Below, one piece after another: positions 15,164 to 23,919 of a stretch of DNA of 60,080 nucleotides. Each line of letters starts with the position of its first letter. Position 1 is the stretch's first letter. The translations under genes and the position numbers were made by a program. Under the pieces are notes generated by a model. It was not told where the DNA came from and ran no database searches. It was given only the letters and a program-made list of their open reading frames with translations. The DNA is from Pseudomonadota bacterium. Lineage in GTDB: Bacteria; Pseudomonadota; Gammaproteobacteria; Burkholderiales; Rhodocyclaceae. The stretch covers positions 1 to 60,080 of the forward strand of contig JAGTRS010000023.1 of NCBI GenBank assembly GCA_018262195.1, read 5' to 3'.

Positions 15164-16284
15164 TCCCACCGGACGTTGCCAGTAGCCTTCGTCAGGTTCT
15201 CCCGGATCAGAGTCTCCTCAATAATGCGCAGACCCAACCCGTTGCTGCCGCGCAAAAGGTTGCTGACGTCCTTAGCGGCCTTGTTCCTGGCCAACGCATT
15301 CTGGCCGAGATTTCTTCACTTCTTCCAAATGGAAGTTATCGCGCAGTTGTTGCCCAGCGTGATGTCACCCTGGCACTGCCCTTCTCAGCCAAGCCCGGCG
15401 ACACGCTGGAACTGGAAGTCGCCGAGAGCGACGGCAAGATAACGCTGGCATTTGTTGCCAACCGTACCGACAACTCCGCTGCAAAAGCCAATCTCGAGTC
15501 AGTATCAACATCACTCAGCCCCGCCGGAAAACTCATCGGTACGCTGATGAACGAAATCGGAGGGGAAGGCAGGAAAGCCCCGCCAGTCCCGCTCAATGGC
15601 AGCGCCCCTATACTCAATACGATGCCGGATACTGCTGCCGACATTGCCCCCATACTAAAACAGGCACTCACTCAGAGCGGGATGTTCTACGAGGCCCACC
15701 AGGCGCGCTGGGTTGCAGGGCAACTACCCACTGAAGCACTTCGCCAAGAGCCTCAGGGAAAGCTCTCGCCCCTCCCCATTCCTGGAACGGCTGATCAAGC
15801 ACCGGGAATAAAAACCGGCGACATCCAATCCACCAATGCGATCTCCATCGCTACGGCCGCCCCTGCCGCGGCGACTGATCAAGCCACACCCACCACCAAC
15901 CGGATTCCTCACGAGCTGACCCCCTTGGTCCAGCAACAACTGGATGGTCTCTCCACTCAGAATTTCGCGTGGCAAGGCCAAATTTGGCCCGGACAGGAAA
16001 TGTGGTGGGAAATCGGCGAAGACGGGAAACACACGAATGCTCAGAATGATGAGGAATCGCAGAAGTGGCAGACGCGCCTGAAACTGTCACTTCCCGTGCT
16101 CGGCCAGATAGAAGCGACGCTGAACCTGAATGCCGGAGGCGAAGTCACCATTTCCCTCTTCGCAGGAAACGAGGCCAGCGAAGTACAGTTACGCAATGCT
16201 TCGGCGCAGCTAACAAGCCAATTCGAGGCAGCCGGCCTGCACTTGACGCAGTTGTCACTCCAACAGCATGGCCAAACCGAGTAG
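15160..16284 (+). CDS. Second FliK-like protein
   Basis: 374 residues. A Pro/Ala/Thr-rich N-terminal and central region is followed by a C-terminal domain (about 290-370) of the FliK type: LPVLGQIEATLNLNAGGEVTISLFAGNE, then a helix ending LTQLSLQQHGQ. FliK measures hook length and switches the FlhB export specificity. A conventional fliK lies at 25846, so this is a paralogue or a FliK-domain protein with a separate job. Its 3' end overlaps by 17 bases the gene for a free FlhB C-terminal domain, which is striking because FliK acts on that very domain. It overlaps fliT at its start. Confidence 0.65.
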   Translation: MIPPDVASSLRQVLPDQSLLNNAQTQPVAAAQKVADVLSGLVPGQRILAEISSLLPNGSYRAVVAQRDVTLALPFSAKPGDTLELEVAESDGKITLAFVANRTDNSAAKANLESVSTSLSPAGKLIGTLMNEIGGEGRKAPPVPLNGSAPILNTMPDTAADIAPILKQALTQSGMFYEAHQARWVAGQLPTEALRQEPQGKLSPLPIPGTADQAPGIKTGDIQSTNAISIATAAPAAATDQATPTTNRIPHELTPLVQQQLDGLSTQNFAWQGQIWPGQEMWWEIGEDGKHTNAQNDEESQKWQTRLKLSLPVLGQIEATLNLNAGGEVTISLFAGNEASEVQLRNASAQLTSQFEAAGLHLTQLSLQQHGQTE

Positions 16285-16558
16285 CGACAGTGTTCGCGAG
16301 GCCATTGCCCTCGCCTATCGACAGACCGATGCAGCGCCACGCGTTGTCGCCAAAGGCAAAGGGTTGGTTGCCGAGGAAATCATCGCCCGCGCCAAAGAGC
16401 ACGGCGTCTTTGTTCACGAGTCACCGGAACTGGTTGCCCTCCTGACTCAAGTCGATATTGACGAGCACATTCCCCCACAACTCTATCTCGCGATCGCCGA
16501 ATTGCTTGCCTGGCTTTACCGAATCGAGCACGGAGATACAAGCTCCCCTCCGATCTGA
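16268..16558 (+). CDS. flhX: FlhB cytoplasmic-domain paralogue (FlhX type)
   Basis: 96 residues corresponding to the C-terminal cytoplasmic part of FlhB after its self-cleavage site: IALAYRQTDAAPRVVAKGKGL, then AKEHGVFVHESPELVALL and ELLAWLYRI match the FlhB/YscU fold in order. There are no membrane segments and no NPTH motif. In Helicobacter pylori the homologue HP1575 (FlhX) can replace a missing FlhB C-terminal fragment. Here the gene overlaps a FliK-like gene, so a role in hook-filament switching is the natural inference. Full-length flhB is at 50231. Confidence 0.8.
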   Translation: MAKPSSDSVREAIALAYRQTDAAPRVVAKGKGLVAEEIIARAKEHGVFVHESPELVALLTQVDIDEHIPPQLYLAIAELLAWLYRIEHGDTSSPPI

Positions 16559-16626
16559 GCCAATGGGCGGTGTCACGGCTTTGACGATGGTTTACTATTA
16601 GCCGATCTGTTCAAATCCACTCAAGC

Positions 16627-17421
16627 ATGTCCCAAATCACTGAAGAAGACGTTGTTCCCGATTTTGAAATCAATCATCCCGAGGATTTTTCTCAGTACTT
16701 ACTGAGCAATCCGCGCGATATAGTCTTTTTCCTCAACCTGCTTATCAAGCGGCGAAGCATCGTTACTGCATACCTTGATGACGGCCAGAAATTTTTTCTG
16801 ACCACAATCCTGGCAATCGACGAGGAAGCAGGCACCGTACTCCTTGACCCTCCCTCGAGCAGCGAAAAAAATCCGCAACCCACGTCAGCCAAGCAATTGA
16901 CGCTGGTTGCCAGCCAAGACAAGGTCAAGATTCAGTTTCACCTGGGCGGGCCACATCAAATCCTTTACCAAGGGCAAACCCTGCTGGCTGCACCGACTCC
17001 ATCCGTGATACTGCGCTTGCAGCGTCGGGAATTCTTCCGCCTTGAACCGCCGATCTCCCACCCGGTGTACTGCAAAGTGGCAGCATTAACCACCACGGAG
17101 AAGGTTCAAGTTTTCGAGTTGCAACTTTCGAACATCAGCGGAGGGGGTCTTAGCCTGATCGGGCCAATCGAGATAGTCGATTACTTTCCCCGGGAAGCCC
17201 TTTTCAAGGAGTGTCGGCTGGATATCCCCGGAGAAGGCGTCATTCTGGTCAACCTGCGGGTTCGCAAGACCATTGAAATCTCGCCCCAGAGCGGCCAGCA
17301 TAGCCTGCGCATCGGCTGCGAATACATTGGTTTGCCGAGCAGCCGACTGGCCATGATCGAGCGCTACATCGCCCGCATCGAACGCGAACGCAAAGCTCGC
17401 GATTCGGGACTGGTTGCTTAG
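16627..17421 (+). CDS. ycgR: YcgR-type flagellar brake protein with PilZ domain
   Basis: 264 residues with the two-domain plan of YcgR: an N-terminal YcgR domain (about 15-125) and a C-terminal PilZ domain (about 130-250). The c-di-GMP-binding motifs are visible as RREFFR near 133-138 (RxxxR) and NISGGG near 168-173 (the [DN]xSxxG element). On binding c-di-GMP, YcgR contacts the motor at MotA/FliG and slows rotation. The gene is convergent with fliE; the stop codons overlap by four bases (17418-17421). A diguanylate cyclase is encoded at 1956-3731 in the same window. Confidence 0.88.
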   Translation: MSQITEEDVVPDFEINHPEDFSQYLLSNPRDIVFFLNLLIKRRSIVTAYLDDGQKFFLTTILAIDEEAGTVLLDPPSSSEKNPQPTSAKQLTLVASQDKVKIQFHLGGPHQILYQGQTLLAAPTPSVILRLQRREFFRLEPPISHPVYCKVAALTTTEKVQVFELQLSNISGGGLSLIGPIEIVDYFPREALFKECRLDIPGEGVILVNLRVRKTIEISPQSGQHSLRIGCEYIGLPSSRLAMIERYIARIERERKARDSGLVA

Positions 17422-17741
17422 ACCTGCATGTTCATCACGTCCTGATAGGCCGTGACGAGCTTGTTGCGGACCTGAACCATTTCCTGAAAAGACACACTGG
17501 CTGTCTGCAGGGCGATCATTACCTCGTGCAGATTCTGGTTGGTGTCACCAGCGGCAAGTTTTTCCGCCATCTGATCCGCCTGCTGCTGGGTTTGATTTAC
17601 CTTGTCAATGGAACCCTGCAGGATCTGGGCGAAGTCAGCCCCACCCGCAGCCGGCGCACTGCTTTCCGCCGTCTTGCCGGTAGCTTGCGCTGCGGTTGTA
17701 CGCAGCGTGCTCAACATTTGCTCAATTCCTAGCGTATCCAT
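17418..17741 (-). CDS. fliE: Flagellar hook-basal body protein FliE
   Basis: 107 residues. The C-terminal half carries the conserved FliE pattern (ANDTNQNLHEVMIALQ-like segment, then SFQEMVQVRNKLVTAYQDVMNM). FliE joins the MS ring to the proximal rod and is an early export substrate. It is a single-gene unit here, separated from fliF by flrCB, with its own sigma-54 promoter immediately downstream of the flrC stop. Confidence 0.95.
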   Translation of the reverse strand: MDTLGIEQMLSTLRTTAAQATGKTAESSAPAAGGADFAQILQGSIDKVNQTQQQADQMAEKLAAGDTNQNLHEVMIALQTASVSFQEMVQVRNKLVTAYQDVMNMQV

Positions 17742-17771
17742 TTTCAGCTCCTTAAATCTCGGTTCTTATCA

Positions 17772-17787
17772 AGCAATTCTCAGGCCA
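17772..17787 (-). promoter_or_regulatory. Sigma-54 promoter of fliE
   Basis: On the minus strand TGGCCTGAGAATTGCT matches the RpoN consensus TGGCAC-N5-TTGCT with GG-N10-GC spacing exact. It fills the gap between the flrC stop (17791) and fliE, leaving a leader of about 20 bases with an AAGGAG ribosome site. Confidence 0.8.
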
Positions 17788-17790
17788 GAT

Positions 17791-19149
17791 TCAGTCATTG
17801 AAATGCCCTTCATCCCGATACTGCTGCAACTTGTAGCGCAAGGTACGTTCTGAAATACCCAGCCGCTCAATCGCCTTTTTGCGGGAACCACCCACCTCAA
17901 CCAAGGTGCGCAGGATATGCTCCCGCTCCAAGTCTTTCATATTATCGACCTTTTTATCGGCCTCCGTTAGCCCCACCGCTGGCGAAAGCTCCGGCACCAG
18001 AGGTTTTTCGCCACCAGGGCGAGGCGCAAGATTCAAGGCTTCCGGACCGATGCTGCTTCCCGTCGCCATGATCAACGCCCGCTGAATCACATTCTCCAGC
18101 TCACGCACATTGCCGGGCCAGGAATGCGCCGTGAGCGCAGTTTCGGCGCCAGGCGACAACGACATTCCGGTCCGTCCGAAACGACCGCCATGCTCAACGA
18201 CAAAATGACGGGCAATCGGCACGATATCTTCCCGCCTTTGCCGCAATGACGGAATGGCCACAGGGAATACATTCAGCCGGTAATACAGATCCTCGCGGAA
18301 TACCCCCTTGGCGACGGCTTCGGCCATGTCTCGATTGGAGGTGGCAATGATCCGGATATTCAAGGCGACCGGTTTCTTTCCACCCACCCGTTCCACCTCA
18401 CGCTCCTGCAGAACGCGCAGCAGTTTTGCCTGCAGGCTCATCGGCATTTCAGTCACTTCATCGAGTAACAGCGTGCCATCCTGAGCCTGTTCGAACTTGC
18501 CCGCCTGTGCCTGTTGAGCGCCGGTAAATGCGCCCTTTTCATAACCGAACAGGGTGGCCTCGAGCAGACTATCCGGAATCGCCGCGCAGTTGATGGCAAC
18601 AAAGGGGCCATTCTTGCGTGCTGACTGGCGATGGATGAAGCGAGCGACCACTTCCTTGCCAACACCCGACTCACCGGTCAGCAACACCGTCGCATCCGTC
18701 TGAGCAACGCGCTGGGCCATGGAGAACAGCTCACGGCTTGCCGGGTCGATGGCGATCACCCCTGCACCATCATCCGAAGCCGGTAATTCGTATTTATTGA
18801 TATGGGCAAGCAAGGCCTGCGGCTCAAATGGCTTGAGCAAAAAGTCGCATGCCCCGGAGCGCATGGCATCGACCGCCTTGTCCACTTCCGCGTAGGCCGT
18901 CATCAACACGACCGGCAAATGCGGCAGACGGGCGCGGATTTCCTTGAGCAAGGTGATGCCATCCATCGGCATCATTCGAACGTCGCTGACAACGATGGAA
19001 AAAGCCTGCTCTCCCAGCACCTTCAGCGCCGCCTCGCCACCATCCACCGCAACGCAAGGACGCCCGGCCAACTCCAGCGTGTCGGCAATTGCTTCACGCA
19101 AGCTAGGATCATCTTCGACCACGAGAATTGGCAAATTGTGTTCAGCCAT
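17791..19149 (-). CDS. flrC: Sigma-54-dependent response regulator FlrC/FleR
   Basis: 452 residues in three domains. The receiver (1-120) has DD near residues 12-13 and the phospho-acceptor in VVSDVRMMPMDG. The AAA+ domain has Walker A GESGVGKE and the sigma-54 contact loop GAFTGA. The C-terminal Fis-type helix-turn-helix ends RKKAIERLGISERTLRYKLQQY. FlrC (FleR) is phosphorylated by FlrB and activates sigma-54 promoters of middle flagellar genes, several of which are predicted in this window. It overlaps the kinase gene by eight bases. Confidence 0.92.
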   Translation of the reverse strand: MAEHNLPILVVEDDPSLREAIADTLELAGRPCVAVDGGEAALKVLGEQAFSIVVSDVRMMPMDGITLLKEIRARLPHLPVVLMTAYAEVDKAVDAMRSGACDFLLKPFEPQALLAHINKYELPASDDGAGVIAIDPASRELFSMAQRVAQTDATVLLTGESGVGKEVVARFIHRQSARKNGPFVAINCAAIPDSLLEATLFGYEKGAFTGAQQAQAGKFEQAQDGTLLLDEVTEMPMSLQAKLLRVLQEREVERVGGKKPVALNIRIIATSNRDMAEAVAKGVFREDLYYRLNVFPVAIPSLRQRREDIVPIARHFVVEHGGRFGRTGMSLSPGAETALTAHSWPGNVRELENVIQRALIMATGSSIGPEALNLAPRPGGEKPLVPELSPAVGLTEADKKVDNMKDLEREHILRTLVEVGGSRKKAIERLGISERTLRYKLQQYRDEGHFND

Positions 19150-20329
19150 TGTTTTCTGTTCCAGCCTCTAGCGCCCCGACCGGCAGCGTCATGACAAACT
19201 CGGCGCCAGCACCGGGCTCTGAAAAAAGCTCAATCGCACCACCGTGCGCCCGAGCCACACCCAAGGCAATCGCCAAGCCCAGACCGGTTCCCTGCCCCTT
19301 GGTCGTAAAAAAAGGTTCAAAAATACGTGCCTGTGTTTCACGGGAGACGCCGGGCCCACTATCGCGTACGCCAATGGCGAGCAGATCGCCACGCCGATTG
19401 CCGGTCAGGCAAATTTTGCCGCCTGCCGGCGTCGCCTGCATGGCGTTCTCCAGCAAATTAACCAACGCGCCAAACAAGGCCTTGCGGCTACCGACGAGAA
19501 CAGCCCCTTCGCACCCGTCTAGTAGAGCAAATTCCAAACCATGCTCACGCATCAGCGGCTCGACTGTTTGCGCCGCCTCCGCCAGCAGGTCACCCGCCTC
19601 GATCACGTCGCGTCCAATGCTTTCACCACGGGCAAACAGCAGCACATCCTGGATCAGCCGCTCAAGACGGCGCAACTGACCAGTCGCCTTTTCTGAAAAT
19701 CGGGCGCGCGCTTCATCCGCCACTCCCGGCTGGCCGAGATTCGATGTGTAGAGCAGCGCCGCGGCCAGCGGGGTGCGCAACTGATGTGCCAGAGAGGCGG
19801 CCATTTCGCCCATCGCGGCAAGGCGCTGGTTACGCTCAAGCTCCGTTTTCATCCGATGCGCGGCCGTCACGTCGTGGATCAGCAGAATTTTCCCACCAGC
19901 CGATGGCAGGGCACTTTCTGCGATGGAGACCCGGCCGTCACCAATCAGCCATTCGCCCACCGTCAGCGTCGGCTCAAGGTGAGCACGAGCCACATCGCCC
20001 CAATGCCGGCCAACCATGTCGGCGCCGAACATGGCCATCGCCGCAGGGTTGAAGGCTGCAACGACCGCAGCGGCATCAAGCAGCACAACGCCCGCCGGCA
20101 AGGCGTCAAGCAAGGACGACAAACGCTCGGAAAGCGCATCCTTCTCCTGATATTGACGTCGCAACTCGCCATTGGCGATCGCCAACTCCTCGGTCAGCGA
20201 GGTCACGCGAGTCTGCAAAGCCTCATATGCCTGCGTCAACTCAGCCGAAACCTGGTTGAACATGGCGAATGCACGCTGCAACTCGGCGGTCTTGGTGTCG
20301 GAATCTGGCGTCACGGGTTTGGCCTGCAC
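19142..20329 (-). CDS. flrB: Sensor histidine kinase FlrB/FleS
   Basis: 395 residues, no transmembrane segment, as in FlrB/FleS. An N-terminal coiled coil is followed by a PAS-like domain (about 60-150), the dimerisation/phospho-acceptor helix with H-box MAASLAHQLRTPLAAAL and an HATPase domain with GDLLAIGVRDSGPGV and GTGLGLAIA. It phosphorylates FlrC; in Pseudomonas and Vibrio the signal is linked to assembly of the MS ring and export gate. The start used is GTG at 20329; no strong ribosome site precedes it and an internal start cannot be excluded. Divergent from fliF across 116 bases. Confidence 0.9.
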   Translation of the reverse strand: MQAKPVTPDSDTKTAELQRAFAMFNQVSAELTQAYEALQTRVTSLTEELAIANGELRRQYQEKDALSERLSSLLDALPAGVVLLDAAAVVAAFNPAAMAMFGADMVGRHWGDVARAHLEPTLTVGEWLIGDGRVSIAESALPSAGGKILLIHDVTAAHRMKTELERNQRLAAMGEMAASLAHQLRTPLAAALLYTSNLGQPGVADEARARFSEKATGQLRRLERLIQDVLLFARGESIGRDVIEAGDLLAEAAQTVEPLMREHGLEFALLDGCEGAVLVGSRKALFGALVNLLENAMQATPAGGKICLTGNRRGDLLAIGVRDSGPGVSRETQARIFEPFFTTKGQGTGLGLAIALGVARAHGGAIELFSEPGAGAEFVMTLPVGALEAGTENNG

Positions 20330-20393
20330 GGCTAAGATCGAAAAAGATAGGGTGAATTCAGCGCGGGTAATAGTAGAATATTTCTAGGAAAAT

Positions 20394-20410
20394 TTGGCTT
20401 CTCAATTGAT
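20394..20410 (+). promoter_or_regulatory. Weak sigma-54-like promoter before fliF
   Basis: TTGGCTTCTCAATTGAT keeps the -24 element and the N10 spacing of an RpoN promoter but has GA instead of the nearly invariant GC at -12. It is the best candidate in the 116-base flrB-fliF gap and is 36 bases before the fliF ATG. Offered because fliF operons are usually RpoN-dependent in FlrBC bacteria. Confidence 0.35.
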
Positions 20411-20445
20411 TCTTCTTCTGTTTACCGTAATTCGACCGAGCATTA

Positions 20446-22212
20446 ATGGCAGCAACGACTGAGACGACAGCAGGAACCGCTCCGGAACAAAATCCGGTCG
20501 AACGGCTGCGCGAGGCATTCAACCGGCTCGGCAGCCAGCAGAAGATTGTCTTCATGGTGGCTATAGCAGCCCTTGTTGCAGTCGTCGTCGGCGCCATCCT
20601 GTGGAGCCGACAGCCTGACTGGAAGGTACTTTTCTCGAATCTCACGGAAAAAGATGGCGGCTCCATCGCAGCCATTCTTGAACAGCAGAATATCCCTCAC
20701 CGCTACAGCAACAGTGGTGCCTTGCTCGTCCCTTCAGAACGGGTCCATGAGGTGCGCTTGAAGCTTGCCTCGCAAGGCCTGCCAAGGGGTGGAATGGTCG
20801 GTTTCGAGTTGATGGAAAACCAGAAATTCGGGGTCAGCCAGTTCGCTGAGCAGGTGAACTACCAACGCGGTCTGGAAGGCGAGCTGGCAAGAACCATCCA
20901 GTCCATCGGCTCGGTTCAGTCTGCCCGTGTTCATCTGGCCATTCCCAAGCCGTCGGTGTTCGTTCGCGAAGAGCAGAAACCGACTGCATCCGTCATGCTC
21001 AATCTTTACCCCGGCCGCACGCTTGATGGTGGACAGATCGCCGGTATCACACACTTGGTTTCGTCCAGCGTTCCTCAGTTGCCCGCCTCAAACGTCACCG
21101 TGCTCGACCAGAGTGGCGCCCTGTTATCGCAACTGAAGAGCAAGCTGACCGAGGCCGGGCTCGACCCAACACAAATCAAATACGTTCGCGACGTCGAAAA
21201 TAGCATCATCAAACGGATCGAAGAGATCCTCAGCCCGATGCTGGGCAACGACAATTTCAAGGTGCAGGTCGCCGCCGACATCGACTTTTCGCAAACAGAA
21301 CAGACTGCCGAGAGCTACCGTCCGAACAACACGCCGGAAAGCACCAGCATCCGTAGCCAGCAGAACAATGAAACGGCCAGCGTCAATCAGGCTGCTGGCG
21401 GCGTTCCTGGCGCACTGACCAACCAGCCTCCAGTGCCTGCCACCGCCCCCTTGACCCAGCCGGCCACCGGCGCCACTCCCGGCCAGCCAGCCAAGCCCGG
21501 TGACCTTCAGGGCAAGATCGATGCTGCTGGCGTAACGGCGCCGCTCAACGCCGCCGGCCAACCGATCAGCACGAGCAAAAACGCCACGATCAACTATGAA
21601 CTAGACAAGACCATCCGCCACACCAAGCAGGGGATGGGCAATATCCGGCGCCTGTCGGCAGCCGTCGTGGTCAATCACCGCAAGGACGTCGACAAGACGG
21701 GCAAGCCGCTGACCAAGCCACTTCCCGACGCAGAAATGAAGCAAATCAACGAGCTTGTTCGTGAAGCGATGGGATACACCAAGGAACGCGGGGATACGCT
21801 CTCCGTGGCCAACGCCCCCTTCACCGCCACCGACAAGACCGAAAACGAACTGCCGATCTGGAAAGACCCGGAGAGTGTTTCGTACGCCAAGGATCTGTTC
21901 AAATACCTGCTGATCGCTGCCATCGTCGCCTTCCTCTACCTGAAGGTGATCCAACCGTCTCTCAAAACCATGTTCCCGCCTCGCCAGGAAGGCGAAAAAC
22001 ATGCCGGGGAGGCAGCGGGAGGCGGCTCGGGCCTAGGCGGCATATTTGGCGGCGGGGCCGGCAGCGGTGAAGACGGTGGCGAAGATGGCGCAACTCAGGT
22101 GCATATCGACCAATATGCCGTCAAGATCCAGAAGGCACGGGATTTCGCCGAGAAGGATTCGAAGGCGGTAGCCAACATCATCAAGGACTGGATGGGCGTC
22201 AATGGCAACTAG
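20446..22212 (+). CDS. fliF: MS-ring protein FliF
   Basis: 588 residues. Two membrane segments frame the large periplasmic part: one near residues 27-47 (IVFMVAIAALVAVVVGAIL) and one near 485-505 (YLLIAAIVAFLYLKVI). The YscJ/FliF ring-building motifs and the C-terminal FliG-binding tail (ARDFAEKDSKAVANIIKDWM) are present. FliF forms the MS ring in the inner membrane and is the base for the motor and export gate. A Pro/Ala-rich loop lies near 300-370. First gene of fliFGHIJ; its end overlaps fliG by 11 bases. Confidence 0.97.
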   Translation: MAATTETTAGTAPEQNPVERLREAFNRLGSQQKIVFMVAIAALVAVVVGAILWSRQPDWKVLFSNLTEKDGGSIAAILEQQNIPHRYSNSGALLVPSERVHEVRLKLASQGLPRGGMVGFELMENQKFGVSQFAEQVNYQRGLEGELARTIQSIGSVQSARVHLAIPKPSVFVREEQKPTASVMLNLYPGRTLDGGQIAGITHLVSSSVPQLPASNVTVLDQSGALLSQLKSKLTEAGLDPTQIKYVRDVENSIIKRIEEILSPMLGNDNFKVQVAADIDFSQTEQTAESYRPNNTPESTSIRSQQNNETASVNQAAGGVPGALTNQPPVPATAPLTQPATGATPGQPAKPGDLQGKIDAAGVTAPLNAAGQPISTSKNATINYELDKTIRHTKQGMGNIRRLSAAVVVNHRKDVDKTGKPLTKPLPDAEMKQINELVREAMGYTKERGDTLSVANAPFTATDKTENELPIWKDPESVSYAKDLFKYLLIAAIVAFLYLKVIQPSLKTMFPPRQEGEKHAGEAAGGGSGLGGIFGGGAGSGEDGGEDGATQVHIDQYAVKIQKARDFAEKDSKAVANIIKDWMGVNGN

Positions 22213-23206
22213 CCCTGAAGAAGGCCTCGAAAAGAGTGCCACACTGCTTATCGCACTTGGCGCCGATCACGCTGCGGAAGTCCTCAAGCACCTTGGCCCG
22301 CGCGAGGTGCAGAAGCTTGGCCACGCGATGGCGGCACTCAAGTCCGTTCCGCGCACCAAGGTCGAAGCGATACTCAACGAATTCCAGCAGATTGCCGAAG
22401 AACAATCGGCCATGCACGTCGATACCGATGATTACATCCGCTCGGTTCTGACCAAAGCGCTCGGTGATGACAAGGCATCGAACCTCATTTCGCGCATCCT
22501 GCAAAGCGGGGAGACCTCCGGCATTGAGGGCCTGAAGTGGATGGATGCCACGACGGTTGCCGACCTGATCAAGAACGAGCACCCGCAGATCATCGCCACC
22601 ATCCTGGTGCACCTCGAACACGATCACTCCAGCGAAATTCTCAATCACTTCACAGAGCGCTTGCGCAACGACGTCGTGCTGCGGATCGCCACCCTGGAAG
22701 GCATCCAGCCCGCCGCTCTGAAAGAGCTAAACGAGGCAATGGCTCGAATTCTCGCCGGCTCGACCAGCGTCAAGCGGACAGCGATGGGTGGGGTACGAAC
22801 CGTTGCCGAAATCCTCAACTTCATCGGCACGGCCAATGAAACCTCGGTCGTTGATGCCATCCGCGAATACGACCCCGATCTCGCCCAGAAGATTCTCGAC
22901 GAAATGTTCGTTTTCGAGAACCTGATGGATATCGACGATCGTTCCATCCAGCTCATCCTGCGCGAAGTGCAATCCGATTCGCTCATCCTAGCCCTCAAGG
23001 GTGCTTCGCCGGAATTGCGCGAGAAAATATTCAAGAACATGTCGCAGCGCGCTGCCGAAATGTTGCGCGAAGACCTCGAATCCAAAGGCCCGGTACGTCT
23101 TTCCGAAGTGGAAGCCGAGCAGAAGGAAATCCTCAAGGTTGTCCGTCGCCTTGCCGACGAAGGGCAGATCGTCATCGGTGGCGCCGGTGGCGAGCAGATG
23201 CTCTGA
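22202..23206 (+). CDS. fliG: Motor switch protein FliG
   Basis: 334 residues. N-terminal FliF-binding domain, middle domain with the EHPQIIA motif (residues about 128-134) and C-terminal torque domain containing the charged helix DIDDRSIQLILREVQSD (about 245-260). FliG sits between FliF and FliM, and its charged ridge engages the stator. Length is normal. Overlaps fliF by 11 bases, so the two are probably translationally coupled. Confidence 0.97.
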   Translation: MATSPEEGLEKSATLLIALGADHAAEVLKHLGPREVQKLGHAMAALKSVPRTKVEAILNEFQQIAEEQSAMHVDTDDYIRSVLTKALGDDKASNLISRILQSGETSGIEGLKWMDATTVADLIKNEHPQIIATILVHLEHDHSSEILNHFTERLRNDVVLRIATLEGIQPAALKELNEAMARILAGSTSVKRTAMGGVRTVAEILNFIGTANETSVVDAIREYDPDLAQKILDEMFVFENLMDIDDRSIQLILREVQSDSLILALKGASPELREKIFKNMSQRAAEMLREDLESKGPVRLSEVEAEQKEILKVVRRLADEGQIVIGGAGGEQML

Positions 23207-23220
23207 TTCAGCACTGAACC

Positions 23221-23919
23221 ATGATCATTCCCAAAGAGGAACTCACCCACTTCCACCGCTGGCAGGCCGGATCATTCGATAAAAAGCCGGTAGCCACCGC
23301 AGAGGCACCTCCGCAAACGCCTGACATGCAGGCGGCCCCTTTGGATACGCATGAGGTGCTCACCGAGGAATTCAAGCTCCCCACCGCCGAAGACATCGAA
23401 CGGATGCACGAAGATGCCCGAGCCACCGGCTACCAGGCCGGCTTCGCCGAGGGACAGGCAGCAGGAGAGCAACAAGCACGTGAGATTGCCGAAGCCCAGG
23501 CGCAGCAGCTTGCCACCCTGATTAGCAACCTGAAAAACTCGGTTGCTGATCTTGAGAACACCGTTGCCGACCAGCTGCTTGCGCTGGCTATTGAAATCGC
23601 GGCCCAAGTCACCCGAAGCGCAGTTAACGTCAAGCCAGAACTATTGTTGCCGGTGATTCGGGAAGCGGTCAGCACCTTGCCAATGCACCATGCCCATATT
23701 GTTCTCCACTTGAATCCGCGCGATATCGAACATGTCCGAACTGAAGCCGGCGAGCAGCTTGCCCAGATTGGGGCCCAACTTATCGAAGACGGCACAGTCT
23801 CTCCGGGTGGGTGCATGTTGCAGGCGGGAGCCAGCGAAGTCGACGCCACGATTGAAACGCGCTGGAAGCGTGTTCTCGAAGCCATCGGAACAGAGCCACA
23901 GGAATGGCTGACCCTCTGA
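23221..23919 (+). CDS. fliH: Export-ATPase regulator FliH
   Basis: 232 residues. Opens [18 protein letters not shown], a conserved FliH start in proteobacteria, has a Gly-spaced central segment ([17 protein letters not shown], the GxxxG repeat helix) and a C-terminal FliI-binding domain. FliH holds the ATPase FliI and links it to the C-ring protein FliN. Overlaps fliI by 16 bases. Confidence 0.93.
   Translation: MIIPKEELTHFHRWQAGSFDKKPVATAEAPPQTPDMQAAPLDTHEVLTEEFKLPTAEDIERMHEDARATGYQAGFAEGQAAGEQQAREIAEAQAQQLATLISNLKNSVADLENTVADQLLALAIEIAAQVTRSAVNVKPELLLPVIREAVSTLPMHHAHIVLHLNPRDIEHVRTEAGEQLAQIGAQLIEDGTVSPGGCMLQAGASEVDATIETRWKRVLEAIGTEPQEWLTL

Noticed and set aside
16560..16626. GCCGATCT before ycgR as a sigma-28 promoter
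   Set aside because: The -10-like half is good but no TAAA stands at the required distance.
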